A DNA stretch of 64,000 nt, taken from assembly GCF_030410045.1 (NCBI RefSeq), contig NZ_JAUFRA010000001.1, forward strand, positions 1 to 64,000, written 5' to 3'. Numbering within the stretch: the first letter of the stretch is position 1; the number at the start of each line of letters is the position of its first letter. The stretch is from Marivivens donghaensis (GTDB lineage Bacteria > Pseudomonadota > Alphaproteobacteria > Rhodobacterales > Rhodobacteraceae). Below the pieces are notes generated by a model that had not been told where the DNA came from, did no database searches, and was given only the letters and a program-made list of their open reading frames with translations. The position numbers and the translations under genes are program-made. Positions 1-8,042 of the stretch are shown here, in pieces.

Positions 1-110
1 ACTGACCAAGATGTGCCGTATTGTGATGAACTACGGATTAGCCTATGTAATGAAATCAGAGTGTTAGCAGAGTTGTTGTGCCTGTAACGGGAATAGAACC
101 CAACGTCTAA
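1..110. other. unassigned left edge, no gene seen
   Basis: No open reading frame, tRNA or recognisable motif was found here. The sequence lies outside the left copy of the integrase inverted repeat and does not match the body of the tRNA-Thr gene found beyond the right copy, so the two repeat copies have different outer flanks. It is probably the interior or far flank of an integrated element that continues to the left of the window. Confidence 0.4.
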
Positions 111-226
111 CCCTTCAGCGGCACCAATAAAGCAGAACATGCCCAGCGCATTTTATGCTTAACTATCTGGAAACACTCAAAGATTTACTTCAGCCCTAGC
201 ATTGGGCTTGCCATGAGTGTTGACCA
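111..226 (+). repeat. left copy of 116-bp perfect inverted repeat
   Basis: Bases 111-226 read as the exact reverse complement of 1424-1539. The outer 16 bases (111-126, beginning CCCTTCAGCGGC) equal the last 16 bases of the tRNA-Thr gene including its encoded CCA. The other 100 bases equal the spacer between that tRNA and the integrase, plus the first codons of the integrase. Identity ends abruptly on both sides. The inner edge lies 19 bp beyond the integrase stop codon. Confidence 0.95.
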
Positions 227-245
227 TTCGAAAGTCAGACACCAC

Positions 246-1433
246 TCAAGTCAAAACAACTGCCTTCATGTACTGCTGAAGCTGTTCGAGTTCATACCCA
301 CGTCCATAGCCCTGCCCCACGCTATCGTGCGACCATCCCCCAAGCTGATCCACCATCTCAGTCGGACAGCTAACGGCTCTCAGCCTGTCACGCATGGAGT
401 GACGGAAGCTATGCATAGAACATCCTTCACCAACAAATGGCTTCAACCACTTATTCAGAGCGCTACTGGCTGAGTTCGCATTGGTTTGACCCTTCTTATT
501 GTACCTCGGGAAAGCAGGTCCCTTTGCATCACCACAAGTCTCAACAATGCGCTGGGCAGCCCAGAGAGATGCACCAACGAGAGGCACAATACGCTTACTG
601 CCCGATGTCTTCAGGCCACGGTAACTATTGGGTTCAATGATGATATGCGGAACAGGATGATCCAGCTTCAGATCAGACACCATTGCCCCTGCTGCTTCAG
701 CTAAGCGTAGCCCAGTGTCACTCACCAAAGCCACCAACCAACGGGCTTCATCATCAAGCTCTTTGCACTTTGCTTGCACAACACGGATGTCCTGCACCGC
801 AACAGGCTGACGTTCTGACACGCCAGCAGACCTATCATGGTACACACGAGTGAAAGGGTTCTTCAGGTCTAGTGCATGTTCAGAGTTCACAAAGTTGAAC
901 ACAGCCACAACACTATTGAAGATACGAGTGATACTGGAGCCAGCTAAACCACGAGCAATCAGACTGTCACGGAAAGCCAGAGCATCACTACGAGTGTACT
1001 CATGCAGGTGCTTCAAGCCACAAGCATCAACAAGGTAGCCACAGGTACGATGTGCAGCAGTATGGAAGGTCTTGGGCTTACCAGCACCCTTAAGGGACAA
1101 GTACGTCTCAACGGCTTCCGTTAAGCACATGCTATGCATCACCTGAGATGCAGTACCACTCGGCACAAACGAAACGCTCTTCTGCTTTAGCAAATGCTTT
1201 CCGGGTAGCTCAGCATGGGCAAGCCTCATGTGAGACCAGTGTTCATCCAGTTTAGCTGCCAGCATCACAGCCCGTGTTCGAGCTATGGAGTACTGCTTTG
1301 TGTGAAGCGACTGAACGACTCGTGGATAGCTGTAATGATCAACTAAGTCGTTCGGTACACGTCTAGAGAAGTAGTAATACCCCTCACGGTTAAACGTATA
1401 TGGGACACTTTTGGTCTGCATTCTGGTCAACAC
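246..1433 (-). CDS. tyrosine recombinase (phage/island integrase)
   Basis: Site-specific recombinase of the tyrosine family, 395 residues if started at the GTG at 1433; an ATG four codons later is an alternative start. The N-terminal third resembles the arm-binding/SAM-like part of island integrases, with aromatic-rich residues 13-35. The catalytic set is visible: Arg243 in TGLRLAEA, a lysine near 275-280, His341-x-x-Arg344 in HSFRH, Trp367 in LGGWSH, and the likely nucleophile Tyr376 in GYGRG. It reads away from the tRNA-Thr 3' end, the usual position for an integrase using that tRNA as attachment site. It appears intact. Base composition looks less GC-rich than the neighbouring core genes. 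Its upstream region and start codon lie in the right repeat copy. Target choice and element identity are inferred from position. Confidence 0.93.
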   Translation of the reverse strand: MLTRMQTKSVPYTFNREGYYYFSRRVPNDLVDHYSYPRVVQSLHTKQYSIARTRAVMLAAKLDEHWSHMRLAHAELPGKHLLKQKSVSFVPSGTASQVMHSMCLTEAVETYLSLKGAGKPKTFHTAAHRTCGYLVDACGLKHLHEYTRSDALAFRDSLIARGLAGSSITRIFNSVVAVFNFVNSEHALDLKNPFTRVYHDRSAGVSERQPVAVQDIRVVQAKCKELDDEARWLVALVSDTGLRLAEAAGAMVSDLKLDHPVPHIIIEPNSYRGLKTSGSKRIVPLVGASLWAAQRIVETCGDAKGPAFPRYNKKGQTNANSASSALNKWLKPFVGEGCSMHSFRHSMRDRLRAVSCPTEMVDQLGGWSHDSVGQGYGRGYELEQLQQYMKAVVLT

Positions 1434-1539
1434 TCATGGCAAGCCCAATGCTAGGGCTGAAGTAAATCTTTGAGTGTTTCCAGATAGTTAAGCATAAAAT
1501 GCGCTGGGCATGTTCTGCTTTATTGGTGCCGCTGAAGGG
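1424..1539 (-). repeat. right copy of 116-bp perfect inverted repeat
   Basis: Partner of 111-226. It spans the last 16 bases of tRNA-Thr (1524-1539), the whole tRNA-integrase spacer, and the integrase start through TTGACCA. Any integrase promoter must lie here, so the left copy should carry the same promoter pointing into the 3' end of the integrase on the opposite strand. Confidence 0.95.
1524..1539 (-). other. putative attachment core in tRNA-Thr 3' end
   Basis: The 16 bases CCCTTCAGCGGCACCA (minus-strand reading) form the tRNA 3' end and reappear, inverted in the window, at 111-126. Tyrosine integrases commonly use such tRNA 3' ends as crossover cores. The role is inferred from integrase position and repeat boundary. 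A direct-repeat copy, expected at the far end of a normal integrated element, is not in this window. Confidence 0.5.
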
Positions 1540-1599
1540 ACTCGAACCCCCGACCCCATCATTACGAATGACGTGCTCTACCAGCTGAGCTACAGCGGC
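1524..1599 (-). tRNA. tRNA-Thr (anticodon CGU)
   Basis: A full cloverleaf can be drawn on the minus strand. Acceptor arms are GCCGCTG and CAGCGGC, the D arm is GCTC/GAGC, the anticodon stem is CGTCA/TGATG with loop TTCGTAA, and the T loop is TTCGAGT. Anticodon CGT reads ACG threonine codons. The discriminator A and the CCA end are encoded (1524-1527). The 3' end forms part of the inverted repeat next to the integrase, suggesting it is the element's attachment site. Confidence 0.96.
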
Positions 1600-1602
1600 G
1601 CT

Positions 1603-1633
1603 GGGGCGGCTATTAGCACTGCTGTGCCGCCCC
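1603..1633 (-). terminator. hairpin after hemY
   Basis: GGGGCGGC (1603-1610) pairs with GCCGCCCC (1626-1633) across a 15-base loop, directly after the hemY stop codon and before tRNA-Thr. There is no clear T run on the minus strand, so intrinsic termination is uncertain. Confidence 0.4.
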
Positions 1634-1641
1634 GAAAAGTG

Positions 1642-3087
1642 TTATTTTTGAACCTCGGCTGAGGAAATATCCTCAGCTTCGATTTCATCTTCCCCCACAG
1701 GCGACGGAGCGGCCCCCACGATGAGCGGTAGCATCTCAGTGCCAGCGGGCATTGCAAATTCGGCCTTGGCGGGTGCTTTCCACGAAAGGGTGTCGAACGA
1801 TCCGCAGCTTTGGCAGACGGGTTCCCACTCGGCATGAATGCTCTGACATTTGTCGCAGATCCATTGCGGACCGCGTGGTGCCACGAGTGCTTTGGTCAGC
1901 CAACCGCGAACCACTTGATCCTCAGACCCAGACCCGCGTTCAATCGCCGCCATGAGCGTCAGGACGCGTGCGGTTGGTGCATCTTCGGGCAAGGAGCCCA
2001 ACGCGCGACGGGCCGCTGGAAAATCCTCGGCTGCGATCTGCAACTCGGCCAAGAGCATTTGGGTTTCGGGATCGGTTGGGTTCACTTTTGTCAGCGCGTT
2101 AAAGCGTTTCAGGCGCTGGGCGGGTGTTTCGTTTGGCTCAATCTCGGCAAAAGCAGCGGCGAGATCAGGATGCGGTTTCGCGGTCCAAGCCTTTGTCAAA
2201 ACACGCGCGGCGAGCTTTGGTTTGCCTTTGGCGATGTGCGCACGCGCGGCCATGACCGCTGCGGGGATTAGGTCGGGCGACTGTTTGTTGGCGGCAATTG
2301 CAGCCTCTTGAACATCGATCGACGAGTCTTCGCTGATCAGGTCTTTGGCCTCGGACAGGGCCAAGACCGCATCGCGACGACGGAGCACATCTTTGGGCAA
2401 GCCACCCGACTTCGCCTTAGCAGCCAAAGTCGCACGTGCGCCCGTCCAATCACCGCTATCGGCCTGAAGTTTCAGGAGAGTGTCCTGAGTGGCTTCGTGC
2501 TTGGGCTTCAGTTCAAAGGCTTTCTGCGCGAGCTTCAGCGCTGTTTCAGTATCGCCAGCGGCGAGTTTCTGCTGCATCAGCCCACGGATGCCGACAAATC
2601 GTGTACGGTCTTCTGTCAGGAGGAGCTTATATGCAGCTTCCGCCTTCTTCTGATCACCCGCGACCTCTGCGGCTTGGGCAATCAAGAGGGTCGTCAGTTC
2701 GGGCTTATCGAGTAGCTTTTCAGCCTTGGCGGCTTTGGCCAACGCAAGGTGTCCCTCGCCAGAGGCAACAGCCATCATCCCTTCGGTGAGAGCCTGATAC
2801 CCTCGCTCTACGCGATTGCGGGTGAAGTAGCGCGATACAGCCGTTTCATCGCCGTTCAGGAACTTGAGAAACGCCACCAACATGCCAAACAGCTTGAACA
2901 TGACCCAAGTGAGAACGACCATGCCGACGAGAGCGAAAGCGAGTTCAAGGGGGCCGAGCCGCATTTCCAAACCAGCAAAGGTGATCAGCACCTCACCCTG
3001 AATTTGGGACAATTCCATCGCACCGTAGGTCAGTGCAGTTACGCCCAACACGAAGGCAAGGATCTTAATTAGGGACCAAAGCATCAT
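1642..3087 (-). CDS. hemY: HemY-type TPR membrane protein
   Basis: Inner-membrane tetratricopeptide protein of the alphaproteobacterial HemY family (481 residues), linked by family name and gene neighbourhood to heme biosynthesis but without a known catalytic activity. Two membrane segments lie at about residues 4-26 and 44-72, followed by helical TPR-like repeats from about 95 to 390. Near the C-terminus a four-cysteine metal-binding knuckle is visible, CDKC then CQSC about 12 residues later, resembling the rubredoxin-like domain of LapB. It follows the mitofilin-like gene by 7 bp and hemD lies upstream of both, so the three probably form one operon. It should not be confused with the unrelated Bacillus protoporphyrinogen oxidase that shares the symbol. 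Confidence 0.85.
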   Translation of the reverse strand: MMLWSLIKILAFVLGVTALTYGAMELSQIQGEVLITFAGLEMRLGPLELAFALVGMVVLTWVMFKLFGMLVAFLKFLNGDETAVSRYFTRNRVERGYQALTEGMMAVASGEGHLALAKAAKAEKLLDKPELTTLLIAQAAEVAGDQKKAEAAYKLLLTEDRTRFVGIRGLMQQKLAAGDTETALKLAQKAFELKPKHEATQDTLLKLQADSGDWTGARATLAAKAKSGGLPKDVLRRRDAVLALSEAKDLISEDSSIDVQEAAIAANKQSPDLIPAAVMAARAHIAKGKPKLAARVLTKAWTAKPHPDLAAAFAEIEPNETPAQRLKRFNALTKVNPTDPETQMLLAELQIAAEDFPAARRALGSLPEDAPTARVLTLMAAIERGSGSEDQVVRGWLTKALVAPRGPQWICDKCQSIHAEWEPVCQSCGSFDTLSWKAPAKAEFAMPAGTEMLPLIVGAAPSPVGEDEIEAEDISSAEVQK

Positions 3088-3094
3088 CGGGGCC

Positions 3095-4315
3095 TCACTG
3101 GTTCATCGTTACAACTAGGTCATCAAGCGCGGCAAAAGCGGCGAGCCGCGTCTCTGCCAGTTCGCGCCATGCAGCAGTTTGCACCGCTGCCTGTTCGGGT
3201 AGACCATCAAGTTCTGCAATTGCGTCCGCAACACGACCATCGCGGACGGCAGCTTCGGCACGGGAGAGGATAGCGTCCACGTCAGTGCCCTCACGCGGGG
3301 CCACGGAGCGCACGTTGAACAGGTTGCTCATGAACCCACCAACCGTGCCGCCCGTTTCACCTGCCACACCAGCACGACGAGCCGCGTCGAGTGCAGCACG
3401 GGCGGCGGCAGGGAAATCATCCTGCAATGTGACCAAGGTCGCGACGCCCTCTGCTGCAGGGGCAGCAAGCCCAGCTGGGATCGAGACACCATGCACCGAT
3501 TCCAGATCAGGAAGCGCATCGGCAAAGGGTGTCCCTGCCTCTAACGCTGTTTGAACACGCGCAATTGCAACACGTTGCATCGCTGCTTTTTCGGCCTCCG
3601 CAGCTGCGGCCTCATCGGCGGCGGCGGCATCGCGGGCTTGTTGCAACTGATCCGCCGTAGCGGAGGCAATAGATTGGATCCGCGCCTCTTGCTCCGCCAA
3701 TTCTGCACGCAGTGCGTCAGATTGGGCCTGCACAGATTGCGTAATCGACGCGACAGTGGCTTCACCGCCGAGCGGGAGCGACTCTACGGCAGCGATCCGC
3801 TTATCGATTGCATCCAATTTGGTTGCGATCTCAGCAATCGAGGCCGTCAAGTCACGCTGCACAGCATCCGTGCGAGCGCCAACCGTGCTGTCAATCAGCG
3901 CTTCTGGGTCAAACGCCTGCAGAGTCTCAATCGACTTCCGCAACTCAGCGATCTCTGCCGATTGGGCGTCGATTGCAGCGGGATCAACCTTGGGCAACGT
4001 ATACCACGCCGCACCATAGCCGATGCCACCAGCGATCAAACCGCCAAGCACAACGCCAAAAAATCCACCCTTGCGGGGCTTTTCGGGCTGCGCGGCAACG
4101 GCTGGCGTTTCAGGTTTTTCTTCTTTGACGATGGCTTGATCGTCGCCTGACGGCTCTTCGGTTAGAGCTTCATTTTCTTCTGGCGCGTCGTCCTCGACGA
4201 CTTCGGCATCTTCGATGTCATCGGTTTGTTCAGTCGCCTGCTCGTCGTCATCAAGTTTTTCACCACTCGTGGCTTCAACTTCTGGTTCGACTTTCGGCTT
4301 TTCTTCCTCTGACAC
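3095..4315 (-). CDS. mitofilin/Mic60-like inner membrane protein
   Basis: Bacterial relative of mitochondrial Mic60/mitofilin (COG4223-like). It has a long acidic, disordered N-terminus rich in Glu and Asp, one membrane segment with many glycines (GGFFGVVLGGLIAGGIGYG region), an Ala/Glu/Gln-rich coiled coil over about 110-240, and a C-terminal mitofilin-like domain. In alphaproteobacteria such proteins are proposed to shape intracytoplasmic membranes. I prefer the GTG start at 4315, which has GAGG eight bases upstream; the frame also opens at an ATG at 4336 with a poor ribosome binding site. It lies between hemD and hemY, a conserved alphaproteobacterial arrangement. Function is inferred from family resemblance. 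Confidence 0.8.
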   Translation of the reverse strand: MSEEEKPKVEPEVEATSGEKLDDDEQATEQTDDIEDAEVVEDDAPEENEALTEEPSGDDQAIVKEEKPETPAVAAQPEKPRKGGFFGVVLGGLIAGGIGYGAAWYTLPKVDPAAIDAQSAEIAELRKSIETLQAFDPEALIDSTVGARTDAVQRDLTASIAEIATKLDAIDKRIAAVESLPLGGEATVASITQSVQAQSDALRAELAEQEARIQSIASATADQLQQARDAAAADEAAAAEAEKAAMQRVAIARVQTALEAGTPFADALPDLESVHGVSIPAGLAAPAAEGVATLVTLQDDFPAAARAALDAARRAGVAGETGGTVGGFMSNLFNVRSVAPREGTDVDAILSRAEAAVRDGRVADAIAELDGLPEQAAVQTAAWRELAETRLAAFAALDDLVVTMNQ

Positions 4316-4375
4316 TGACGAATCCTCGCAACCCATTAAAATTCAAGTCCAACCTATGCCCTGCCGCGTCGCGCC

Positions 4376-5074
4376 TCAAGCACGACCACGCCGCAAAAGG
4401 CTGTCCAGACGGCGACAGGTCGCCGCAAGCATGGCTTCGAAATTGGGGTTTTCAGCGATTGTAACAGTATCCGCGCCAAGATCGGCCACCTCAGCCGCAA
4501 CGGCACTGCTCATGGCAATAACATGCACAAGGGCCTGTTGAACCGCTGGAATCAGCAATGCGCTACGCGGTGAAAATAACGGCAGAACGATTGGATCAGT
4601 CCCAGCGAGAGCCTGAAGCGCAGCCTCTGTGGGCGGAATATCGCGCTGATCGTAGGCTATCGCCTCTTTACACACGCGCCCCTGCGCAATGAGCCGTGCA
4701 GCGACCTGACCCCGCGAGTGGACCCCACGAATATGGCAGAGCGTTGCTGTGGGCTGGGACAGGATCAGTTCAACCAAGTCGTCCGCGTTGCCATCGGCCG
4801 AAATAGGCTCTAATCCGGCCTCAGACGCGAGTTTTGCTGTTCTTTGACCAACGCACCATGCCCGCGTTCCAGCTTTGACACCCAGCCGTTTCGCCTCTGC
4901 CACCCCATTCGCCGAAGTTAGGATAACCTCATCATAGGACGGCAGATCAACGGGTAGCGAAACCACCTCTATCACGGGGGAAATGACCGACTTCACAGGG
5001 CCAAACTCCGCCTCGACCGCAGCTAAAAACCGCTCAGAGTCGGCTTGGGGGCGAGTGAGAACAAGAGTGGTCAT
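4376..5074 (-). CDS. hemD: uroporphyrinogen-III synthase
   Basis: Cyclises hydroxymethylbilane to uroporphyrinogen III, the branch point for heme, siroheme and cobalamin. The 232 residues start MTTLVLTRPQADSERF, the typical HemD opening, and include ILTSANGV, matching the conserved TSxxGV region. HemD sequences diverge strongly, so the call rests on these two motifs, length and the neighbouring hemY and mitofilin-like genes. hemC, often its neighbour, is not in the 69-bp gap to tsaD nor elsewhere in the window. hemD and tsaD are transcribed divergently from this gap. Confidence 0.88.
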   Translation of the reverse strand: MTTLVLTRPQADSERFLAAVEAEFGPVKSVISPVIEVVSLPVDLPSYDEVILTSANGVAEAKRLGVKAGTRAWCVGQRTAKLASEAGLEPISADGNADDLVELILSQPTATLCHIRGVHSRGQVAARLIAQGRVCKEAIAYDQRDIPPTEAALQALAGTDPIVLPLFSPRSALLIPAVQQALVHVIAMSSAVAAEVADLGADTVTIAENPNFEAMLAATCRRLDSLLRRGRA

Positions 5075-5143
5075 AGCGGCTCCGGCATTGTTCAGGCGCG
5101 TGCAGAGTGATACCTGCCATTAACACCTAACCAACAGGACCAC

Positions 5144-6235
5144 ATGACAAAAGCCCTGACTATACTTGGCATCGAAAGCAGCTGTGACGACACAGCCGCT
5201 GCCGTCGTGCGTCTGGACGATACCGCGACCGTCCTCGCGTCGGTCGTGAAGGGTCAAAACGACCTGCATGCGGACTTTGGCGGCGTGGTGCCTGAAATTG
5301 CGGCCCGCGCCCATGCGGAGCGCGTTGATATTTGCATCGAAGAGGCCTTGGCCGAAGCAGGTATGACCTTAGGCGACATCGACGGGATCGCTGTTACCTC
5401 TGGGCCTGGGCTGATCGGGGGCGTTCTCTCTGGCGTCATGTGCGCAAAAGGCATCGCAACTGCGACTGGTCTGCCGATTGTCAGTGTAAACCACCTTGCG
5501 GGCCACGCACTAACCCCGCGCCTGACGGATGCGGTGACATTTCCCTATTTGATGCTGCTGGTCTCGGGTGGGCATTGCCAGTTCCTGATTGCAGAAGGGC
5601 CTGAAACCTTCCGTCGGATCGGTGGAACAATCGACGATGCACCGGGGGAAGCGTTCGACAAAACGGCTCGTCTGTTGGGACTGCCACAACCGGGCGGTCC
5701 TCATGTGGAACGCGCGGCGCAGACTGGCGATGCAAAGGCGTTTACCCTTCCGCGCCCGCTATTAGATCGTGCTGGCTGCGATATGTCGTTCTCGGGGCTC
5801 AAGACCGCACTTCTGCGCGCACGAGATGCGGTAGTTACGGAAAAAGGTGGGTTAACGGAAAAAGACCGTTCCGATCTTGCTGCAGCGTTCCAACTGGCGG
5901 TTTCCGATATTTTGTTCGAGAAAACCCGTCGCGCGTTGACCGAGTATTTCGAGCTTCAGCCCAAAAAACGCGTTTTTGCGATTGCTGGCGGCGTCGCTGC
6001 GAATGGTCCGATCAGAGCGGCACTTATGGCGCTTTGCGCTGAATTAGAGACTGATTTTGTCGCGCCTCCATTGAACCTCTGCACCGATAACGCAGCCATG
6101 ATCGCCTATGCAGGCGGTGTTCGACTGCTCGCAGGTCAGAGCGACGATATGACGTTTAAGGCCCGCCCAAGATGGCCACTAGACGACCGTGCCCCCGCCC
6201 TCTTAGGCTCTGGGAAAAAGGGAGCGAAAGCATGA
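5144..6235 (+). CDS. tsaD: tRNA threonylcarbamoyladenosine transferase TsaD
   Basis: Transfers the threonylcarbamoyl group to A37 of ANN-decoding tRNAs (t6A), acting with TsaB and TsaE. Its 363 residues start MTKALTILGIESSCDDTAAA. The metal-binding HxxxH is visible in VNHLAGHALTPR, and LLVSGGHCQF is the conserved ATP-binding strand. It is full length for the family. It overlaps gpsA by 4 bp (ATGA), so the two are probably co-transcribed. TsaE is encoded about 9 kb downstream on the same strand. Confidence 0.97.
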   Translation: MTKALTILGIESSCDDTAAAVVRLDDTATVLASVVKGQNDLHADFGGVVPEIAARAHAERVDICIEEALAEAGMTLGDIDGIAVTSGPGLIGGVLSGVMCAKGIATATGLPIVSVNHLAGHALTPRLTDAVTFPYLMLLVSGGHCQFLIAEGPETFRRIGGTIDDAPGEAFDKTARLLGLPQPGGPHVERAAQTGDAKAFTLPRPLLDRAGCDMSFSGLKTALLRARDAVVTEKGGLTEKDRSDLAAAFQLAVSDILFEKTRRALTEYFELQPKKRVFAIAGGVAANGPIRAALMALCAELETDFVAPPLNLCTDNAAMIAYAGGVRLLAGQSDDMTFKARPRWPLDDRAPALLGSGKKGAKA

Positions 6236-7191
6236 CCATCGCAGTGGCAGGCGCAGGCGCATTCGGCACAGCACTGGCGGTTTCCTTGGGCAAAAAAGCA
6301 CCCGTCCACCTGTGGGCGCGCGACGCTGAGATGGTAGAAGCCATGCGGTCGACCCGCGCGACCCCCCGCCTGCCCAATGTGATCTTGCCAGAAAGTATCG
6401 ACGTTTCCTCCGATTTAGAGACTGTTTTTGAGGCCGACACGATCTTGCTCGCTGTTCCTGCCCAGCAGATCGGGACGTTCCTGTCGGCCCACGCGGATCG
6501 CCTCGCTGGAAAAACCATCGTGTCCTGCGCCAAAGGGATCGATCTGACCACGCTCAAAGGCACTGCATCGTCGATCTCTGAACTGATCCCAACTGCGACC
6601 GCAGCAATCCTGACTGGACCGAGCTTTGCCGCGGACATTGCAAAAGGGTTGCCAACAGCGCTGACCTTGGCCTGCGCCGATGACGGCATCGGCACACAGC
6701 TTCAGGCCGACCTTTCGACCAAAACGTTGCGGCTCTATCGCACCACAGATGTGATCGGCGCCGAACTCGGCGGATCGCTGAAAAACGTGATGGCGATTGC
6801 CTGTGGCGCCTGCATCGGTGAAGGCATGGGGGACAGCGCCCGCGCGGCCCTCATGACGCGCGGCATGGCGGAAATGATGCGTCTTTCCATCGCGATGGGT
6901 GGCCAATCCGACACCCTGATGGGGCTGTCAGGCTTTGGGGATCTGGTTTTGACCTGCACATCGGAACAGTCCCGCAACTATCGCTACGGCCTCGCACTTG
7001 GCCGTATGGAAGGGTTCGATCCGACGGTCACCGTCGAAGGCGTCGCAACCACGCACGCTGTGGCAAAACTCGCTCGTGAAAAGGGCATAGAAATGCCAAT
7101 CGTCACCATGTTGTCTGGATTGCTTGATGGGAAATCGAGCATCGCGGATGCTATTCAAGGGCTGTTGTCGCGCCCACTCAAGGAGGAATAA
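6232..7191 (+). CDS. gpsA: glycerol-3-phosphate dehydrogenase [NAD(P)+]
   Basis: Reduces dihydroxyacetone phosphate to sn-glycerol 3-phosphate for phospholipid synthesis in the cytoplasm. The 319 residues open with the Rossmann motif GAGAFGTALA at about residues 6-15. The catalytic lysine region is visible in GGSLKNVMAIACG, and GFGDLVLTCTS is family-specific. The ATG at 6232 was chosen over an in-frame start at 6172, which lies deep inside tsaD; the chosen start gives the usual ATGA overlap and the correct N-terminus. yciI follows after one base. Confidence 0.96.
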   Translation: MTIAVAGAGAFGTALAVSLGKKAPVHLWARDAEMVEAMRSTRATPRLPNVILPESIDVSSDLETVFEADTILLAVPAQQIGTFLSAHADRLAGKTIVSCAKGIDLTTLKGTASSISELIPTATAAILTGPSFAADIAKGLPTALTLACADDGIGTQLQADLSTKTLRLYRTTDVIGAELGGSLKNVMAIACGACIGEGMGDSARAALMTRGMAEMMRLSIAMGGQSDTLMGLSGFGDLVLTCTSEQSRNYRYGLALGRMEGFDPTVTVEGVATTHAVAKLAREKGIEMPIVTMLSGLLDGKSSIADAIQGLLSRPLKEE

Positions 7192-7192
7192 A

Positions 7193-7465
7193 ATGCGTTT
7201 TGCAATCATCACCAAAGACAAAGACGGCGCGCTCCAAGTTCGTCTTAACAACCGCGAGGCACACCTTGCCTACATCAAGGAAACTGGCGTGGTCGAAATG
7301 GCTGGCCCGTTCTTGAACCAAGCGGGCGAGATGCACGGGTCGATGATCATCCTCGACGTGGCTGACTTTGCCGCGGCGCAGGCTTGGGCAGACAATGATC
7401 CGTACGCCAAAGCAGGACTGTTCGAAAAAGTCCGCATCGAAGAGTGGAAAAAGGTGATCGGCTAA
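7193..7465 (+). CDS. YciI-like protein
   Basis: Small cytoplasmic protein (90 residues) of the YciI/YCII superfamily, a ferredoxin-like fold related to muconolactone isomerase-type domains. The conserved histidine and aspartate region is seen in REAHLAYIKE and in the WADNDPYAKAGLFEKVRIEEW C-terminal half. No substrate is known. It starts one base after gpsA with a strong AGGAGGA ribosome binding site, which rules out the longer in-frame start at 7124 inside gpsA. Its stop overlaps the EVE gene start (TAATG). Confidence 0.85.
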   Translation: MRFAIITKDKDGALQVRLNNREAHLAYIKETGVVEMAGPFLNQAGEMHGSMIILDVADFAAAQAWADNDPYAKAGLFEKVRIEEWKKVIG

Positions 7466-7878
7466 TGGCCTATTGGCTGTTCAAGTCTGAACCGGATGTT
7501 TTCGGCTGGGACCACCTCGTTGCCAAAGGGGACGCAGGTGAAGAATGGAACGGCGTTCGAAACTACCAAGCCCGCAATAACATGCGGGCCATGGCGGTTG
7601 GCGACAAAGGGTTCTTTTACCATTCGCGCCAAGGGTTAGAGATTGTCGGTATCCTAGAGGTCTGCGCCACATCACACCCTGACAGCACCACCGACGATCC
7701 CAAATGGGACTGCGTCGACGTGAAAGCGGTCACTCCATTTCCGCATCCAGTTACGCTCGACCAGATCAAGGCTACGGCGGAACTGGCGGACATGGTGCTG
7801 GTTAAGAACTCTCGTCTCTCTGTCCAACCCGTGACAGAGGAAGAATGGCAATTGATCTGCACGATGGGCGGCATTTAA
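7465..7878 (+). CDS. EVE domain protein
   Basis: PUA-like EVE domain protein of 137 residues, starting MAYWLFKSEPDVFGWD, a hallmark of the family. The core includes WNGVRNYQARNNMR and KGFFYHS. EVE domains bind modified bases in nucleic acids; members have been linked to RNA or DNA modification and to restriction, but stand-alone copies like this one have no settled role. The start overlaps the yciI stop by one base, making tsaD-gpsA-yciI-EVE a single translationally coupled run. Confidence 0.9.
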   Translation: MAYWLFKSEPDVFGWDHLVAKGDAGEEWNGVRNYQARNNMRAMAVGDKGFFYHSRQGLEIVGILEVCATSHPDSTTDDPKWDCVDVKAVTPFPHPVTLDQIKATAELADMVLVKNSRLSVQPVTEEEWQLICTMGGI

Positions 7879-8042
7879 ACGGGATTGGGGTCCAGCCACA
7901 CAAAGATGGCTAGACCCCTCTCTCACCCGCGCTCCCACACGCTGGAAAAGGTCTGCCGTTCTGGCTGGTTGTCTAACCCTACATGCAAAAAGGGCCTCTC
8001 CTCAAAGGAAAAGCCCTTCGCATTTTCGTCAATCCGTAAGGA
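7879..8042. other. intergenic hairpins between EVE and DUF2853 genes
   Basis: Two inverted repeats lie between these convergent genes. GGGGTC-C-AGCCA at 7887-7898 pairs with TGGCT-A-GACCCC at 7907-7918 with one mismatch, and AAGGGC at 7990-7995 pairs with GCCCTT at 8013-8018 around a long loop. Both are plausible transcription stop structures. Neither has a convincing T run. Confidence 0.4.

Noticed and set aside
76..126. A second tRNA-Thr at the left repeat
   Set aside because: Only the last 16 bases of the tRNA are present. The sequence outside 111 does not form a T arm, anticodon arm or D arm.
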